A program made the translations under genes and the position numbers. Below the pieces are notes generated by a model. That model did no database searches. It saw nothing but the letters and a program-made list of their open reading frames with translations, and was not told the origin of the DNA. From NCBI RefSeq assembly GCF_010015585.1, contig NW_022985099.1:68403-132402 (forward strand): DNA of 64,000 nucleotides. Direction: 5' to 3'. This DNA comes from Eremomyces bilateralis CBS 781.70. Lineage: Eukaryota > Ascomycota > Dothideomycetes > Eremomycetales > Eremomycetaceae. Positions 13,092-24,974 of this stretch are shown piece after piece; the stretch's first letter is position 1, and each line of letters begins with the position of its first letter.

Positions 13092-14555
13092 ATGTCAAAA
13101 CCTCCCTCTCTTCCGCCTATACATGCGCAGCACACAACATCGCCGATGCCCACCATGACCGAAACTCAGAGCGCTCCCCAGTTCCCTCCTCCAGCATTCT
13201 TGGATTATTCGCAACGACGGCTTCCACAGCCGATCCAACTCCCTCCTTTGACCATCCCCCCTCCGCCACCTTCTCGATCCGACTTTCAGTATAGCCCGAC
13301 TGTCCAGCATCTACCATCCATCCATTCCAGACCTCCCCCTCCACCACCTTCGCTATCGGGTCAAGTTCCGAGTCCTATCCCCGGACCGCCGCATCACACT
13401 GCCCCCGCTCGGTATCATCATCCTCGTTCGCACTCTGGTTCAGCTGCCCCGCTTGAGAAGCTGCTATCACCGCATCCATTCACTCCCCCGAGGTCAGATC
13501 CTGCGTACTCGCCCCAATATGAACCGAAAAGATCCCCTCCAAGATCCGCTGTGGACACCCGTCCTCCCCCAAGTCGCCTAACTGAGAAGTTCCATCTGGA
13601 TGATTCACGCCCTTCAACAGCCGAATCCGTCTTCGCATCTCCTGTGGAGTCCCAAAGACATCCCTTTGCATCTTTCCCCTCGCCTCAAGGGACCTCCAAT
13701 TTCCCTTCTAGTTCGACGACCTACCGTGGATCAGTGGGCTCGCATCGCGGTTCCACAGGTTCAGCGTATGCCCCCCCTGGGTATCCAGAACCGGTCACGA
13801 CGGCTCCCAAAATGGTCTCCATGGTGCCCCCGCCGCCATCATCTACGGGAAAGGAGTAAGTTTATGGGGAGAGGAAAGAGAAATATCAAGGACTGATTTC
13901 AACCAGGAGACCACTGAAATATGAACTGCGAGTCCGGCAACAGCCGGTCGCAGCGCGTGCCTGCGGGTTCGGTGAACGAGACAGGAGAGTGATCGATCCT
14001 CCGCCAATCGTCCAGCTTCATGTCACAGATACGCAAACGGGAAGCGACAATCTGGACGAACTCCGATACTCTCTCAACGTCGTCCATTGCACCCTCTATA
14101 ACGCCGACGGAACGTCTGAAGAAACGGCCCTGATACAGCCCGATCGTCGAACGACCCGAAGGCTCATGGGGCAACTTGTCGCCAGTCCCTGCGTCGCCAA
14201 GGATGAGCACGACATCGAAGGCTGCTTTTTCTGCTTCCCGGACTTATCTTGCCGAACCCATGGGCACTACCGTCTCCGATTCGTGTTGATGCGGATAGAT
14301 CCGACCGACCTACATGTTGGCGGATCCACCCCGATCATTACCGAAGTGCTGAGTGACGTGTTCACGGTCTATACGGCCAAGGATTTCCCTGGCATGCGTC
14401 CAAGTAGCGCTTTGACGAGGGCACTGAAATTGCAAGGCTGCAACATTCAAGTCAAGAAAGGGAACGAGAAAGCATTGACCCGGAAGCGAGCATCTACGAG
14501 CGACGACGACGACGCGGGCGGAGATGGACGGCGGGATAAGAGAAGGAAAGAGTAG
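13092..14555 (+). CDS. velC: Velvet-domain regulator, VelC type
   Basis: Velvet proteins are fungal transcription factors that link development, light response and secondary metabolism. They bind DNA through an NF-kB-like fold and form homo- and heterodimers in the nucleus. There are two exons, 13092-13855 and 13907-14555, with a 51-bp intron (GTAAGT donor, CTGAT branch, CCAG acceptor), giving 470 residues. Residues 1 to about 250 are Pro/Ser-rich and probably disordered. The velvet domain fills exon 2 from about residue 256: YELRVRQQPVAARACGFGER, DPPPIVQLHV, LYNADGTSEE, CFFCFPDLSCRTHGHYRLRF and VYTAKDFPGM. The C-terminus is acidic and then basic (DDDDAGG...RRDKRRKE), a likely nuclear signal. 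The domain fits VelC better than VosA or VelB: it lacks the long insertion of VelB and carries the RTTRRLMGQLVASP segment I associate with VelC. The family call is firm; the subfamily is somewhat less sure. Confidence 0.85.
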
Positions 14556-15504
14556 TGCGCATGTCCCATCCACTGCATTCCGCCTTGGGGGTGCACTACT
14601 CAGCACTATTTTGCAGCATTTGACGGGTTTCGGATATGTTGCATTTGCGAACATTCGACAATAGACAGGCGGTGTGGCTAGCTGCTGATGAATGTTTTTT
14701 TGGTTTTGGTACTGGCATGGAGTGAAACGAACTCAGAGATGACTTTTCAACGGCTGCTCACCTCAAGCGATTGGGCATCTTGGCTCCATCGGACGAGGCA
14801 CGAGCATACTTTTCTCGTTCTTGATGCGTCTTCGATTCTTCTCGGGGAGCGATAGGGGGGATCGTTGCCCACGCAAATACCCACCCCCTTTTCTTTCTTG
14901 CTTTCGTTTTGAAAACACAATCCTCGAATGCCGTTCAAGAATGCTGGTTGTCAGGACAGATTGCATCCTCGAATTCCTTGTCGATGACGCCCACGTTTGT
15001 TTTGCGGTTGGCGTGGTGCCGGTCTGCTGTTACGATTGGCGATGCCAGGCACGAGATCGCACGACAGTACCGTTGTTGGTTTTGCACGATTGGTGATTGT
15101 TGAACGATCTCCATTCCCCCTGAAGGGAATACTTGTAAACAACGCTCCAGTCTGTCGTTCCTGGTCATTGGCATACATGTAGCTTTCCGTAGCACTTGGC
15201 GGTCCATGGAATTGACTTGTATGGAGCTGAATATATGAGCGATCACAATTGTCCAATGTTGCTTTGTGTCTGGTATTCGTACCGTACCATGGCGCATACC
15301 ATTACACAATGCTTATGCTCATGATTTTCATTCAAGTTCTTTGTGTTGTTGGAGTACACTCCCCCCAACTACTAGTTTAGGCACGCTCACTGCTAATACC
15401 TGCGCATGAATAAGGATACACTGTATCATTCCGAGCAGCATCACTATCGCACCTAAATCATCCATACCTACCCCTGGATCTATGTCCCACAGGGCAGACG
15501 TCTC
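14556..15504. other. Convergent 3' flanks, no gene seen
   Basis: This is the 3' region between the plus-strand velvet gene and the minus-strand Nudix gene. Short overlapping frames on both strands (60-124 codons) carry no domain. It most likely holds the two 3' untranslated regions. Confidence 0.5.
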
Positions 15505-16503
15505 TCATTTGAACACCGCCCATCTTCTTGCCAATTCCAGCCCTTCCGCCATCGTTCCCACTCGCGCATCGATTCCATACCCTTCCTTCTCCAGCCTCAG
15601 ACATTCCGTGTACAAGTCCTTTAGCGGTACTTCGAAGCATTCGATGAATTCATTATCCTCCAACTGCGGCGTAGGGTTCTGGTTTGTAGGCAGAGACATA
15701 TCCACTTGGATATGCACCATCTGAAGGTTTGTATCGCAGAATCCCGGGTCTGGTGGGCATGGGTGATTGTCAATGCCCCATCTCGAGATGATGAAAGAAA
15801 GTGTTGGACTGAATCTGGAGGAGTGTTGTAGGGATGGATAAACTGGAACCACATACCATTGAACATCACAAAGCCCGCCCCATCACCAATCACCTCCCCG
15901 ACATATCCCGTCTCCTCCTTCAGCTCTCTCAACGCACACTCCTCGGGCGTCTCGTTCGGATCAATAAGACCTGCAGGGTGCTCGATACAGATCCTCGTTG
16001 TCGGAGGCCGGAATTGTTTCTGCAACAAAATGGTCGGTTCGTCTGATCCTTGGCCTGGCCGGTTGCGCAGGATGGCTACGATCCCGACCCCGTCGATCTT
16101 GGAGCCGGCCGGACGGGTGGGACGACGGGCATGTTCCCAGGTTCGTTTGACGCCATTGGGATCGATGTACGTTGTTCTGGTGGATGATTAATAGACGAAT
16201 TTTGGAGAAGGGGCGCGTTGGGGATCTTGAGAAGGGGGTGATACAGGCAGGGTAGGGGCAAGGGCCAGGGGGCTTGAGGTAACCATTCATCAGTTGTATC
16301 TCAAAAGCTACGAGGCATCATACTTAATAAGACCAGTCCAACGAGCTTCGGAGGCGTCCTATATTATATATTGTTAGATTCTATATTAGATCTCCCCGTA
16401 GGCCGCAAGGTGCAGAAAATGTACCGAAGTCACTTGAAGCGGAAGTGTGGGTACGACTCACCAGTGGTTCGGTAGACAGAATCTTAGATTTATTCGAATC
16501 CAT
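15505..16503 (-). CDS. ADP-ribose/ADP-sugar Nudix pyrophosphatase (YSA1-like)
   Basis: Predicted Nudix hydrolase that cleaves ADP-ribose or related ADP-sugars to AMP and the sugar phosphate, a clean-up enzyme of the cytosol and perhaps the mitochondrion. There are four exons (16503-16462, 16358-16324, 16176-15857, 15749-15505) and 213 residues. The introns (103, 147 and 107 bp) have GTGAGT, GTATGA and GTATGT donors. The full Nudix box lies at residues 95-117: G, five residues, E101, seven residues, R109-E110, then E113-E114 and G116. Upstream, LLQKQFRPP and the IEHPAGLID segment are typical of the ADP-sugar branch. The tail (DPGFCDTNLQMVHIQVDMS, GYGIDARVGTMAEGLELA) aligns with fungal YSA1 proteins. 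The first exon codes only 14 residues. Length and motifs are normal for the family and the enzyme looks intact. Confidence 0.9.
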
Positions 16504-19500
16504 TGTGGCAGAATCTCTGGTTTCACCACTACCTAGATACTTATTGTTCAATTGAAACCAGAAGAGTTGGGTGAAGGTCTGATGTTTGATGTCTGATATG
16601 ACGTTGTGACAAGCGCGATCGAAGTGTGACGTGCACGGATTCTCTCTTCCTTTGATCGACGCCAGTCAGCACTACAGAGCATTTCAACATTTAAGCTTCA
16701 GCCATACTTCTAAGTTCTACGTCTAAGACCTAGTGATCAGCAAAGATCGAGCTTTAGAATAAGTGCGGAATATTGTAGTTAAACTCGAATGTCAATTAGT
16801 TATGCCTACTTCGAGATTATCCGAAATCCAGTGTGGCGTAGGAGGATTCCATGTCCAACACACGCAGGTTGGAGATGTCTGCCACTAGACTTAGGAATAC
16901 CTTTTATTACAGCTCTCTGTGCACTTCAACAGTCCAGCTTGACGACGCTGGCCAGCTGTTCAATTAATTACAGGGAGCATCCTATTGATTCGACTGTAAG
17001 AACAAGAGACTGGGCAACCCATTGATACACCAGAGGATGATATATGCCGTTCCCTGAGACTTGTCCTTTCTCCATTCGTGGCATTAGAGCTTGCTTCAAA
17101 AGACGACAACTCATCGTCGCAATACATAGTAGGACATGTTTAGACATCGATTCCTTTTTCCTTTTTCTTCAGCTTTAGTTTCAGGAAAGAAGGCGTTGCT
17201 TGTCCTCCATAAGCGAGGGGCTGAGAACGTGGATGACCAATGACCGTGCGAACAAACGAACTGAATTAGAATTTACAAATAATTATCACAGGTCAGAACT
17301 TAGAAGTCAGAACTCATGGCTGGCGGACATCATTGCGCGTGGCGCCGTGTTGCTACATGAACGGTGGACTCCTCTCTCGGAAATCGACAGGAGCCAGGAA
17401 GAGCCATTGGCCCACCATTATCCGTACCACTATCGATGATTCGGGTGGACTGGGGACGTATTTGACAGACGCCAACTAACATAATACGCCAAAATCCGAA
17501 AACTCTGGGAGAAGGGAAACAAGTTGAGCGCCTATTGGGCGGTTAAGTACATAACGATGAGGGCTCAATCTCGAACCAGACCCCAAGTTCAACCTGTGGA
17601 GCGAAAATTTCTATTGCCTAGCTAATGGCAATTGGCTGGTGCTCACAGGCTGCTCTATTCCATCGAAAAAGCCAGATAATATTGGTATGTATTGGTGGCA
17701 GGAATCGCGTGATCCAGGCCCAGCATTCTAAAGGGGGATTTCAACAACTGAGAACAGTGTGAAGTCTAGAACTCCAATGAACGACAGGCAGAAGCGAGCA
17801 GCAGAGAGTGTCTCTTTGCTGCCAGCCTCCTCCGGCTTCTAAGAGTTGAACTGTGGAGAGGAATGGTGAAGGGAGCATAGAGTTCACAACATCAACTGTC
17901 AAACGCCGGTGGCTTTCATAGAGTGGCCAAAATGCAGCTGGAAGAGTGACAACTTGACGTGACAACTTTTGACGTGCTTCACGGAGGAAACAAGGATAAC
18001 GGGCCGGAATCGAGAAAGAATCAGTTGACATTTCTCCTGGAATTCGGACGCCATTATCAGACTTCCTGCAACTCCGTAGCCCCGCAGGATTTGCCCATCT
18101 TCCATGCTTCCCACTTTCCCAGTTCCTGCACGCTAACATTCCCCCATCCGGTATTTCCTCCAAGCCCCTTGGTCCAGGCCAATACGGTTTGGCCCATCGT
18201 AGCCATCCTCGACCTCTGACTTTTCTCTGCAACTGGCGCAACGCCGCGCAAAAGGATTTATGAGGATCCACGAATTGGATTCATAATATTAAGTGGAGGG
18301 CAGAGACGCTCTTCATCTTGCGACAACCACGCGATGGTGGGGAAGCGCCTCCTTTCTCCTTGTCCAAACCAAAGCCAATTAAGTGCCCCTTTCGGAGCTA
18401 AAACTCTGTTTGGCGGATGGTCAAGTCGGGATCGAAGCTACGACACCCGTGGCGCATCCGCTTTACCTGTTCCTGAATGGTGCTGGACGAAATATCCTGG
18501 TGATGTGCTGGCCGTCTCCGGCCGACGAATTAACGATGCGCGCCCGGTGCGCCTCACCGTCCACTCGACGCTCTTCTGGGAATGGCGCATCTCGTCTCCG
18601 TCCAGTCCGGCGCATTGGCCGCCATCCATTCCAACTTCGTTACATCGAGTCTCTGCACGTGCTTCTCGTCTTTGTCCCCGTGGACAGCGTATGCAATCAA
18701 TTTTGCCCTAGAGGGGGGAAGAGGACCAAGAGAAGAGGTGGACATGAGAATATTTTCACTGATTTAGACATTTATGAGTTGGGCGTTCGATGCTGTGGTA
18801 TATCACTGGCTGGACAACTATAGGCGGTAGGACTCTGTCGTCCCGTTTCTGGAATGGAGCATCGACGGGCGAGGTCCACATTAGCACCTTCCAGTCTTCA
18901 GACCAATGCAACGAGAAGAAAGCCTTTCTTTAAGCTCGGAGCAGAAACCCATCCGTACGCCGAAACTCTCGTGCGGGGGATGGCTTGCCATGGGTCCATG
19001 GCTTGCGTTCTTCTCAAGCGAGAAGCGACAGAAGCCATTCATGCTTCCAAATGTCTACTCGACCGGACGTTTCATTCGCTCGGCACGAACCTGGTTCCTT
19101 GGCACCAATCCAAACTTAGCTCGATTGTTTCTAAACTGTCGGCAACTCGAGAATTCGTCCATTTGGTGTGATCCAAAGAGGCAACAGCGCAAGCGATGTG
19201 GCTCGTCCTTTGGCAAAGACGCCTTGTCCAGTCCAAGGTTTCTGGAATATGGCCCGTCTTGCGGTTGGCCAAACTTGAAGTATGGGACCTCTCCTCCAGT
19301 CTAAATCGTCTTCTGATCTCTTGGACTTCCATCTCTTCTCTCCGAAGTCTCTCGTTTCTGGTCACACGTCTCTCTCTGTTCCGATTCTGCTTGCGCTTGT
19401 CATTCGTTTGTCTGTATTTCTAATACATAGTTGCGCCTCTGAGCAATTCCCTTTCCTACTCGTTAATTCTACTGGGCCTAGCGTTACCATCCAGTAATCC

Positions 19501-19768
19501 ATCATCCAGATCACGCCGGAATCCATGTCCATGGGATCGTTCATACTGTAATGATCCTCGGCGATCTCCTCACAAAAGTATCGCATATATAATCACTGTC
19601 ACTACTGTGTTACCTGTCCTAGCACTCTGGACCTCGATCATCGGTGGGATGTTCCTATAATCCCCGCGATTATCCGCGCGTGGTTGCTTCTCATCTCGTC
19701 CGTTGTTCGAATCGACCGTTGGTTGGCAAATAGGACCCATATCTTGAAGCTCCTGCTTTTCATACACA
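16504..19768. other. 3.2 kb without a supported gene
   Basis: No frame here has a recognisable domain with a credible start and splice pattern. The longest, 176 codons on the minus strand (17741-18271), starts at GTG and overlaps other open frames. The first part is the promoter side of the Nudix gene. The last 500 bp, with pyrimidine-rich tracts around 19320-19400, look like the promoter and leader of the membrane-protein gene at 19769. Confidence 0.45.
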
Positions 19769-21519
19769 ATGGGGTCGTGGTTCGGGAACCTAGGATTAGC
19801 ATACAAATATTGGTAAGTGCCTCTCGCCGAAAGGAAACGATTGTATGTCTAACCGAACACTTAGTCTTGTATTTGGTTCTCTGCTCTTGGGAACGCTAGT
19901 TTTGGGTTGCATCAAGCTCTTATTTGACCGCAAGAAGTTAAAAGAGCATATCCGGAAGCAAGATGAAGAAAGGGCGAATAAGAAAGATGACACAGTCGAG
20001 CTCAATACCCGGGAGCGAGACGAAGGAGATCTATTCGGCGTTCGTGCCATCGAAGCCGGTTATTTCGGAGGCGTATACCAATCACGGCCCACATCAGAAG
20101 TCAACACACCATCCCGAGCCATGTCGCCTTCGGCGAGCCAGAACACGCTCGTCGCTGAACAACTATCACAAAAACTGAGGGAGATCCCTTCTTCGGCGAG
20201 CAGTGTGAGAAGCCTTGCGATCAACGAGCATTCAAGGTCCGCCTCTCGCGACGTCGAATCCACTACACAGCGCCGACAACTTCCCCACCTGGTGCTTCGT
20301 CCTTCTGAAGCCGAACTCAGTGGGCGGATCAACCACAATGGTAGTGCCGTGAACATGACCCTCGATGTTCCGCCGTCGCCCATACTCGCCCAGCATCAAC
20401 AACAGAATGCCCATCACTCCGGACATCTCAGTCATAACAGCCCTACCAAGGGGAATTTCGAGGACTTGCGGCGAGCAGATGGATACGATTCGACTGGAAG
20501 AACCAAATCCGAACAGAGAATGGCCCAGGTTGCGCATTCCAGAGAGGGTTCAAACTTAACATGGGATGACCAACATTCATCAGTCGGCACCAGTCCAAGG
20601 GGAGGAAACCTAAGGAACTCTCCCGAATCCACTGACTACCCCTCCTTCCCCAATGGTTCCCGGAGTCCACCGCGAGTTCACTCAAGGTCTCTCACACCGA
20701 CGGGCAACCAAGCTAGCGATAGGCAGCGTATGTAACAGGTTTTTCATTGAATGACGACCTTGTGACGAGGAACCATGTCACAAGCAGCGATGTACACGAC
20801 CAAGATGTTTCATTTCTGTGCGACAGTAACGAGGACGATGGCCGAATGCTAAACCACCACTCCTTCTAGCTGGCTATTTAAGTCACCGCACTCCCTCCGA
20901 CACGACGCCACCCATCCAAGAACCTCCACGAATCCATTCATCGAATCCGAGTGCCTCTTCACACGGGTATTCTCCTCACTATCGAGTTTCGTCGCCGATC
21001 GATCCCCACGGCCTGAACTTAGCCCAGGATCGACTAAGACCGAACGACCGCGGCATCAGCGTTTCCAGCAGTTACCTCGACCAACCACCCCGCGACTCTT
21101 TCCGCTCCTCGTTCTCATTCTCGTTCTCCGATGCCGACGCTGAGTACGAACTAGCGAATCCATCGCGCGAGAACCTATCTACCAATCCTCCACCGCGTTC
21201 CTACATTGCGTCCACTCCTGCATCCACATCCGGGTACGGCTCTACTCTACCGAAAATCCCACTTCCAGCCGGCCTCGCGGAGCCATTGGACTTGGAAAGG
21301 CCCGGAACCGGGCACGGTCATACGCGCGGAAGTTCCTCACAATCGCTTCAGAAACAACGATTTTCCCGGTACTTCGCGTCGAATATCGAAACTGCTCAGC
21401 GGAACAGCATCCAGCAACCGGCAGCGCTCAACATCTCGAAGCCGCAAAGTGCGGTTTTGGTGGACGTCCCTCCAAGTCCTAGCTCGCGAAAGGGCAGCCT
21501 TCCAGGGACGGCGGTGTGA
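19769..21519 (+). CDS. Single-pass membrane protein with disordered Ser/Pro-rich tail
   Basis: Function not recognised. There are three exons: 19769-19812, 19865-20727 and 20870-21519. The introns are 52 bp (GTAAGT donor, CTAAC branch, TTAG acceptor) and 142 bp (GTATGT donor, CTAAA branch, CTAG acceptor); the protein has 518 residues. The first exon gives MGSWFGNLGLAYKY, and the transmembrane helix continues across the junction (LVFGSLLLGTLVLGCIKLLF), followed by a basic stop-transfer segment (DRKKLKEHIRKQ). This predicts a short N-terminus outside and a long cytosolic tail. The tail is rich in Ser, Pro and Arg, with repeated S-P motifs that could be phosphorylation sites, and a conserved-looking block QKQRFSRYFASNIE near the end. 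A downstream ATG at 19845 would give a similar helix but ignores the clean upstream exon. Likely a fungal-specific protein at a cell membrane; the role is unknown. Confidence 0.75.
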
Positions 21520-21908
21520 AGCGGCAGAGCAATATCCGTTGCACATGGCGTGGTCGAGGGTTCTGACATTGAATTCCGCAGCGCCGGGAGCATCGAGGCG
21601 TAATGAATGGTTATAAGATTTGGTTGGCACGAGTTGCTCATGTTAATCCACGGATTGCGGCAATTTAGGGGTCGTTGGTATGACGACACAGGGAGGATCG
21701 GGATGACAAAAGCGGTGATGATGGAGGACAGATTCCCATGTGGTCTGGACAACACAACGATGGTAAGGGGATGTCCCAAGTCAAGTGATTGTATATATAA
21801 TACCAATTAATTAATATTGTTTATTGATCCATCATGCAAGAAAAGAAGGCCTAGAGGTTAGATGCAATAGGTCTCCTATTACTTATCTGGAGCAAGGGAT
21901 GCAAGAAA
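21520..21908. other. Convergent 3' flanks
   Basis: Short region between two convergent coding remains, partly AT-rich (21790-21840). No gene seen. Confidence 0.4.
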
Positions 21909-22729
21909 TCAGCCTAGCTTTGTAGTTCGTCTCGCCTTCTTCTCAAAAGCGCACACCTCCACCATACACTCCAACGTCCTCAACTCCCTACTTATCGAAT
22001 GCTTCTGCGGATGCGGCATTCCGTTCCCATCCGTATTCATCACATCGTCCAGCAACTCCTTCACCATCCCCACCATCGTCCCCTCCTTCCAATCACTCCC
22101 CTCATGGCTCCCCCAGGCCTCGCCGCATCCTACAGCAACCCCAAACTCGTGATCTGCTGAGCCATCGCATGCCCACCGTCGTCCACAATCACATCGAACG
22201 CCCCGCCGCTCTCTTGGACCATCTTATTCAGCACGCTCACGTCCGCATGGTCGCCCGTGAAGATGGTCGCGCCCGTGATCTCGTGCGCCCATTTCTCCGC
22301 GCACGCCGCGTCGTATCCGAGATAGTACAGGTCAACATGCTGCGGGCCACCGAAGTAGTCTAGCCACGTGTGGTAGGAGGCGCCGGGCCCGCAGTCCATG
22401 CCGCAGCCGAGACTGATCTCGAGCATCTTGATGCGACGGCAGTGGCGGAGGCGGGAGTGGAGGGCGGGGAGATGCTTTTGGTACATGAATTCGAAGTGGT
22501 CGGCGGTGACTTTGTCGGTGTTGTGTTTGGCGGCGACTTCGTAGAAGGTGGATCTGTGTGTGGTTGTAAGCGATGAGGACACATAGGGAGAGGGTAGAGC
22601 TGATTGTGCTGTGAAGGACATGGGCTCATGGAGGGAGACGGTCGTGTGTAGGAGGGTGCCGTATGCCAGGTGGAGCCCGAAGGAAATGATAATCCGCGGA
22701 GTCCATTTTGACTGTAGTATTGATGACAT
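21909..22729 (-). pseudogene. Decayed methyltransferase-like gene
   Basis: This is a relative of fungal proteins annotated as hard-surface-induced protein 5 or demethylmacrocin O-methyltransferase-like, which have a class I SAM-dependent methyltransferase fold. The start ATG at 22729 leads into a signal-anchor-like N-terminus (IIISFGLHLAYGTLL). Then come FYEVAAKHNTDKVTADHFEF, MLEISLGCGMDCGPG (SAM-binding glycine loop) and FDVIVDDGGHAMAQQITSL. After SLGLL the frame meets TAG where the family usually has TGG (Trp). The usual segment around the conserved acidic EDLET motif is missing, and the C-terminus resumes in another frame (SHEGSDWKEGTMVGMVKELL to the stop at 21909). At least two lesions are therefore seen: one stop and one frame-changing deletion. 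An intron cannot explain the gap because the interval is far too short. A sequencing error is possible but less likely. Confidence 0.7.
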
Positions 22730-22963
22730 CGTGGATCGACAGAAAAATCTAAACACTGGATTATGGATGAAATTCGAAGATCAAGCATATAATAAAGGGA
22801 TGGCACTGTGAGGTGCTTTTGAAGGGATGGATTCAGGGACGTTCCACAGAAGCCTTTCTCGGAATCGCGTCCCTCACGCGTTGATCGCGACATGACAATT
22901 CCATACTTCTGAGAGTAATAATTTAAAATGGAGAAATTATCTTCAAATATTTGTTCAAATAAG

Positions 22964-24646
22964 ATGGACTCCTATCATGCAACTTCCATTGGTCTGCTCT
23001 TCAGCGCTGCTGCTGTGCCGGTATGGAAGATCAGAGGACAACTGATCGGTTGGGCTGGCTTGGCTGGGAGTTGGTCGCTCATCGAAGATGGTACGACACA
23101 AGGAAACCGAGACAATAAAGCATTAAATTGATTCAAACTGGACTTCTTCCCGGTATACCTGCTTGTGGTGGGCTCGGATTGGTTACAGGTCATCACGTTG
23201 CAATCGCAACGTCACGCAGTACTGATAGCCTCCACCTAGGGACCGTACATTTACGCGCTTTACAAAGATGAGAAAGGTCTAGTGGAAGAAGTGGTCGCAT
23301 CTCTCTTCATGACCGGATTCTTTTCCGGTGTCTTCTCGTCTTTCTTCATCGGCTCGCTCGCGGATCGATATGGCAGAAAGGCGGCGTGCCTTGGGTTCTG
23401 CATCGCGTACTCAATCTCATGCCTCACGGTCCTGTTCAATGATATTATCATACTATTCCTGGGTCGAGCGCTTGCTGGCATCGGCGCGAAGCTGCTGTAT
23501 AGCATTTTTTTTAAATCTGGATGGTCCATGAGTATCACAGTCGGGGGCTCGAGAACGAAGAACTGCGGTTGAGTACGGTTTTTGGGAGCCTGGCCACGTT
23601 GAGCAGTATGGTGGCTATCTGTATTGGATTCGTGATCCAATGGTTAATGGATTCGACGGGGACTGACGCTTCTCCATTATGGCGAGCATTGTCTGTCTCG
23701 CCCTGGCCTTCATCTTGATACTGTTCCGATGGGTAAGTGCGTTTATTCATGTAAATGAGGAATACCTGACGGTGCCTCAGAACGAGAATTATGGAGACAC
23801 CTCCAAGGAGCCAACATCTGTCGAGTCCATCAGCGATGGATAGAGAACTATCCTCAAAGGTGCGCACAGCGGTACACCAACCAGCCAAAAAGCGAGGAAA
23901 TAACTTGCTGAATGAGATGCGCAACAGACAAGTGAGTGTTAATTATCGCACTGACATCGTCGATCTTTGAAGGACTTATTTATCTCTTCATTTTCTTCAA
24001 AACCCCTGCCATGACGGCTGCATGACAAGCGTCTGGCCGACCTGGATTGCCACCCTTTGGTCTCATCTTTACGTGTTTGATGACTGCCATGATGCTTGGC
24101 TCCATGGTCTTTACCCATGTGATGCCAGAAGGGGATATCAAGGAAGATCAGACACAGAATGGGGCACATGATGGCATGAACAATATCGACTTCGAAGGTA
24201 AGGACACGGAAATGACTCGTCCATCAGAGCCGTGTTGCGATCTGCAGTTGGCTTCGCAGCTCCTCGTGACCGTAATAGCCATGGGAGGGGTAGCATTAAC
24301 CTTGCCGGTGCTGTTCAAATCGGAGAATGATCACCTTTGCCGCTTTCTGCATGTATGAGTCCTGCGTCGGAATTTACTACCCGAGCTTGGGGCTGGTGAA
24401 AGGGAGGATTGTCGAGGAAGGAGTTCGAGCGAAAGCATATGCATCGATGAGATTGTCCTTGAATCTCTTCGCTGTCGAAGGATTGAGCATCACCGAAGAA
24501 GATATGTCCACCATTGCCCATCCAGAATGCTTTTGATGAGTTAACGTTGAAAAGGAGATCGACATCGAGACCATATGTTCACGATATGCGGAGGGCTTTT
24601 GCTTTGTGTGGCTGTCGCGGTCCATAGATATCCGACACTGAAGTAG
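22964..24646 (+). pseudogene. Decayed MFSD5/molybdate-anion transporter gene
   Basis: Major facilitator superfamily relic of the MFSD5 (DUF791) molybdate-anion transporter family. Readable family blocks occur in order: MDSYHATSIGLLFSAAAVPV, FKLDFFPVYLLVVGSDWLQ, then after an intron GPYIYALYKDEKG, SLADRYGRKAACLGFCIAYS, VHEYHSRGLENEELRLSTVF, SIVCLALAFILILFRW, PPFGLIFTCLMTAMMLGSMV and GIYYPSLGLVKGRIVEEGVR, with a C-terminal CGGLLLCVAVAVHRYP. Normal-looking introns remain (23180-23239 and from 23733). The frame is broken many times. A TGA stands just before FKLDFF where the family has Arg, frame changes occur near 23510 and 23680, and more breaks lie between 23830 and 24060 and near 24330. I count at least six lesions spread over the whole length, so it cannot make a full transporter. 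Confidence 0.8.
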
Positions 24647-24819
24647 TTTTTGTACTCAGAAGTAGATGTAATAGCAGACTCTTCATCAGCCATAGTACAT
24701 AATAATGCTCTGATAATACTTGATGATAAGTTGATAGAGTCGAATGATGGTATCGTGATAGCAGCAAGATCGACGAAACACATACGACGTTTTCCGGAAG
24801 TCGATCAACTCCGGTTCCG

Positions 24820-24829
24820 ATTGGCCAAT
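24820..24829. promoter_or_regulatory. Inverted CCAAT pair upstream of erg1
   Basis: The sequence ATTGGCCAAT places two CCAAT boxes back to back, about 145 bp upstream of the erg1 start codon. The fungal CCAAT-binding complex (HapB/C/E) binds CCAAT and is known to repress ergosterol genes in Aspergillus together with HmgB-type partners. That this site is used is inference. Confidence 0.45.
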
Positions 24830-24974
24830 GGCTTAGGGACTGACGACGCTACGACGCTCAACAATTATTTCTCCTATTGGATCCCCAAAACGATATTAAT
24901 ATAATAATTCCGTATGCACATCCATCTCCTCCCCTCCTCCTCTTCCCTTTAAATGCTACCGATGAATAGACGAA

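Noticed and set aside
17741-18271. 176-codon minus-strand frame
   Set aside because: It starts at GTG, overlaps open frames on the other strand and has no recognisable motif.
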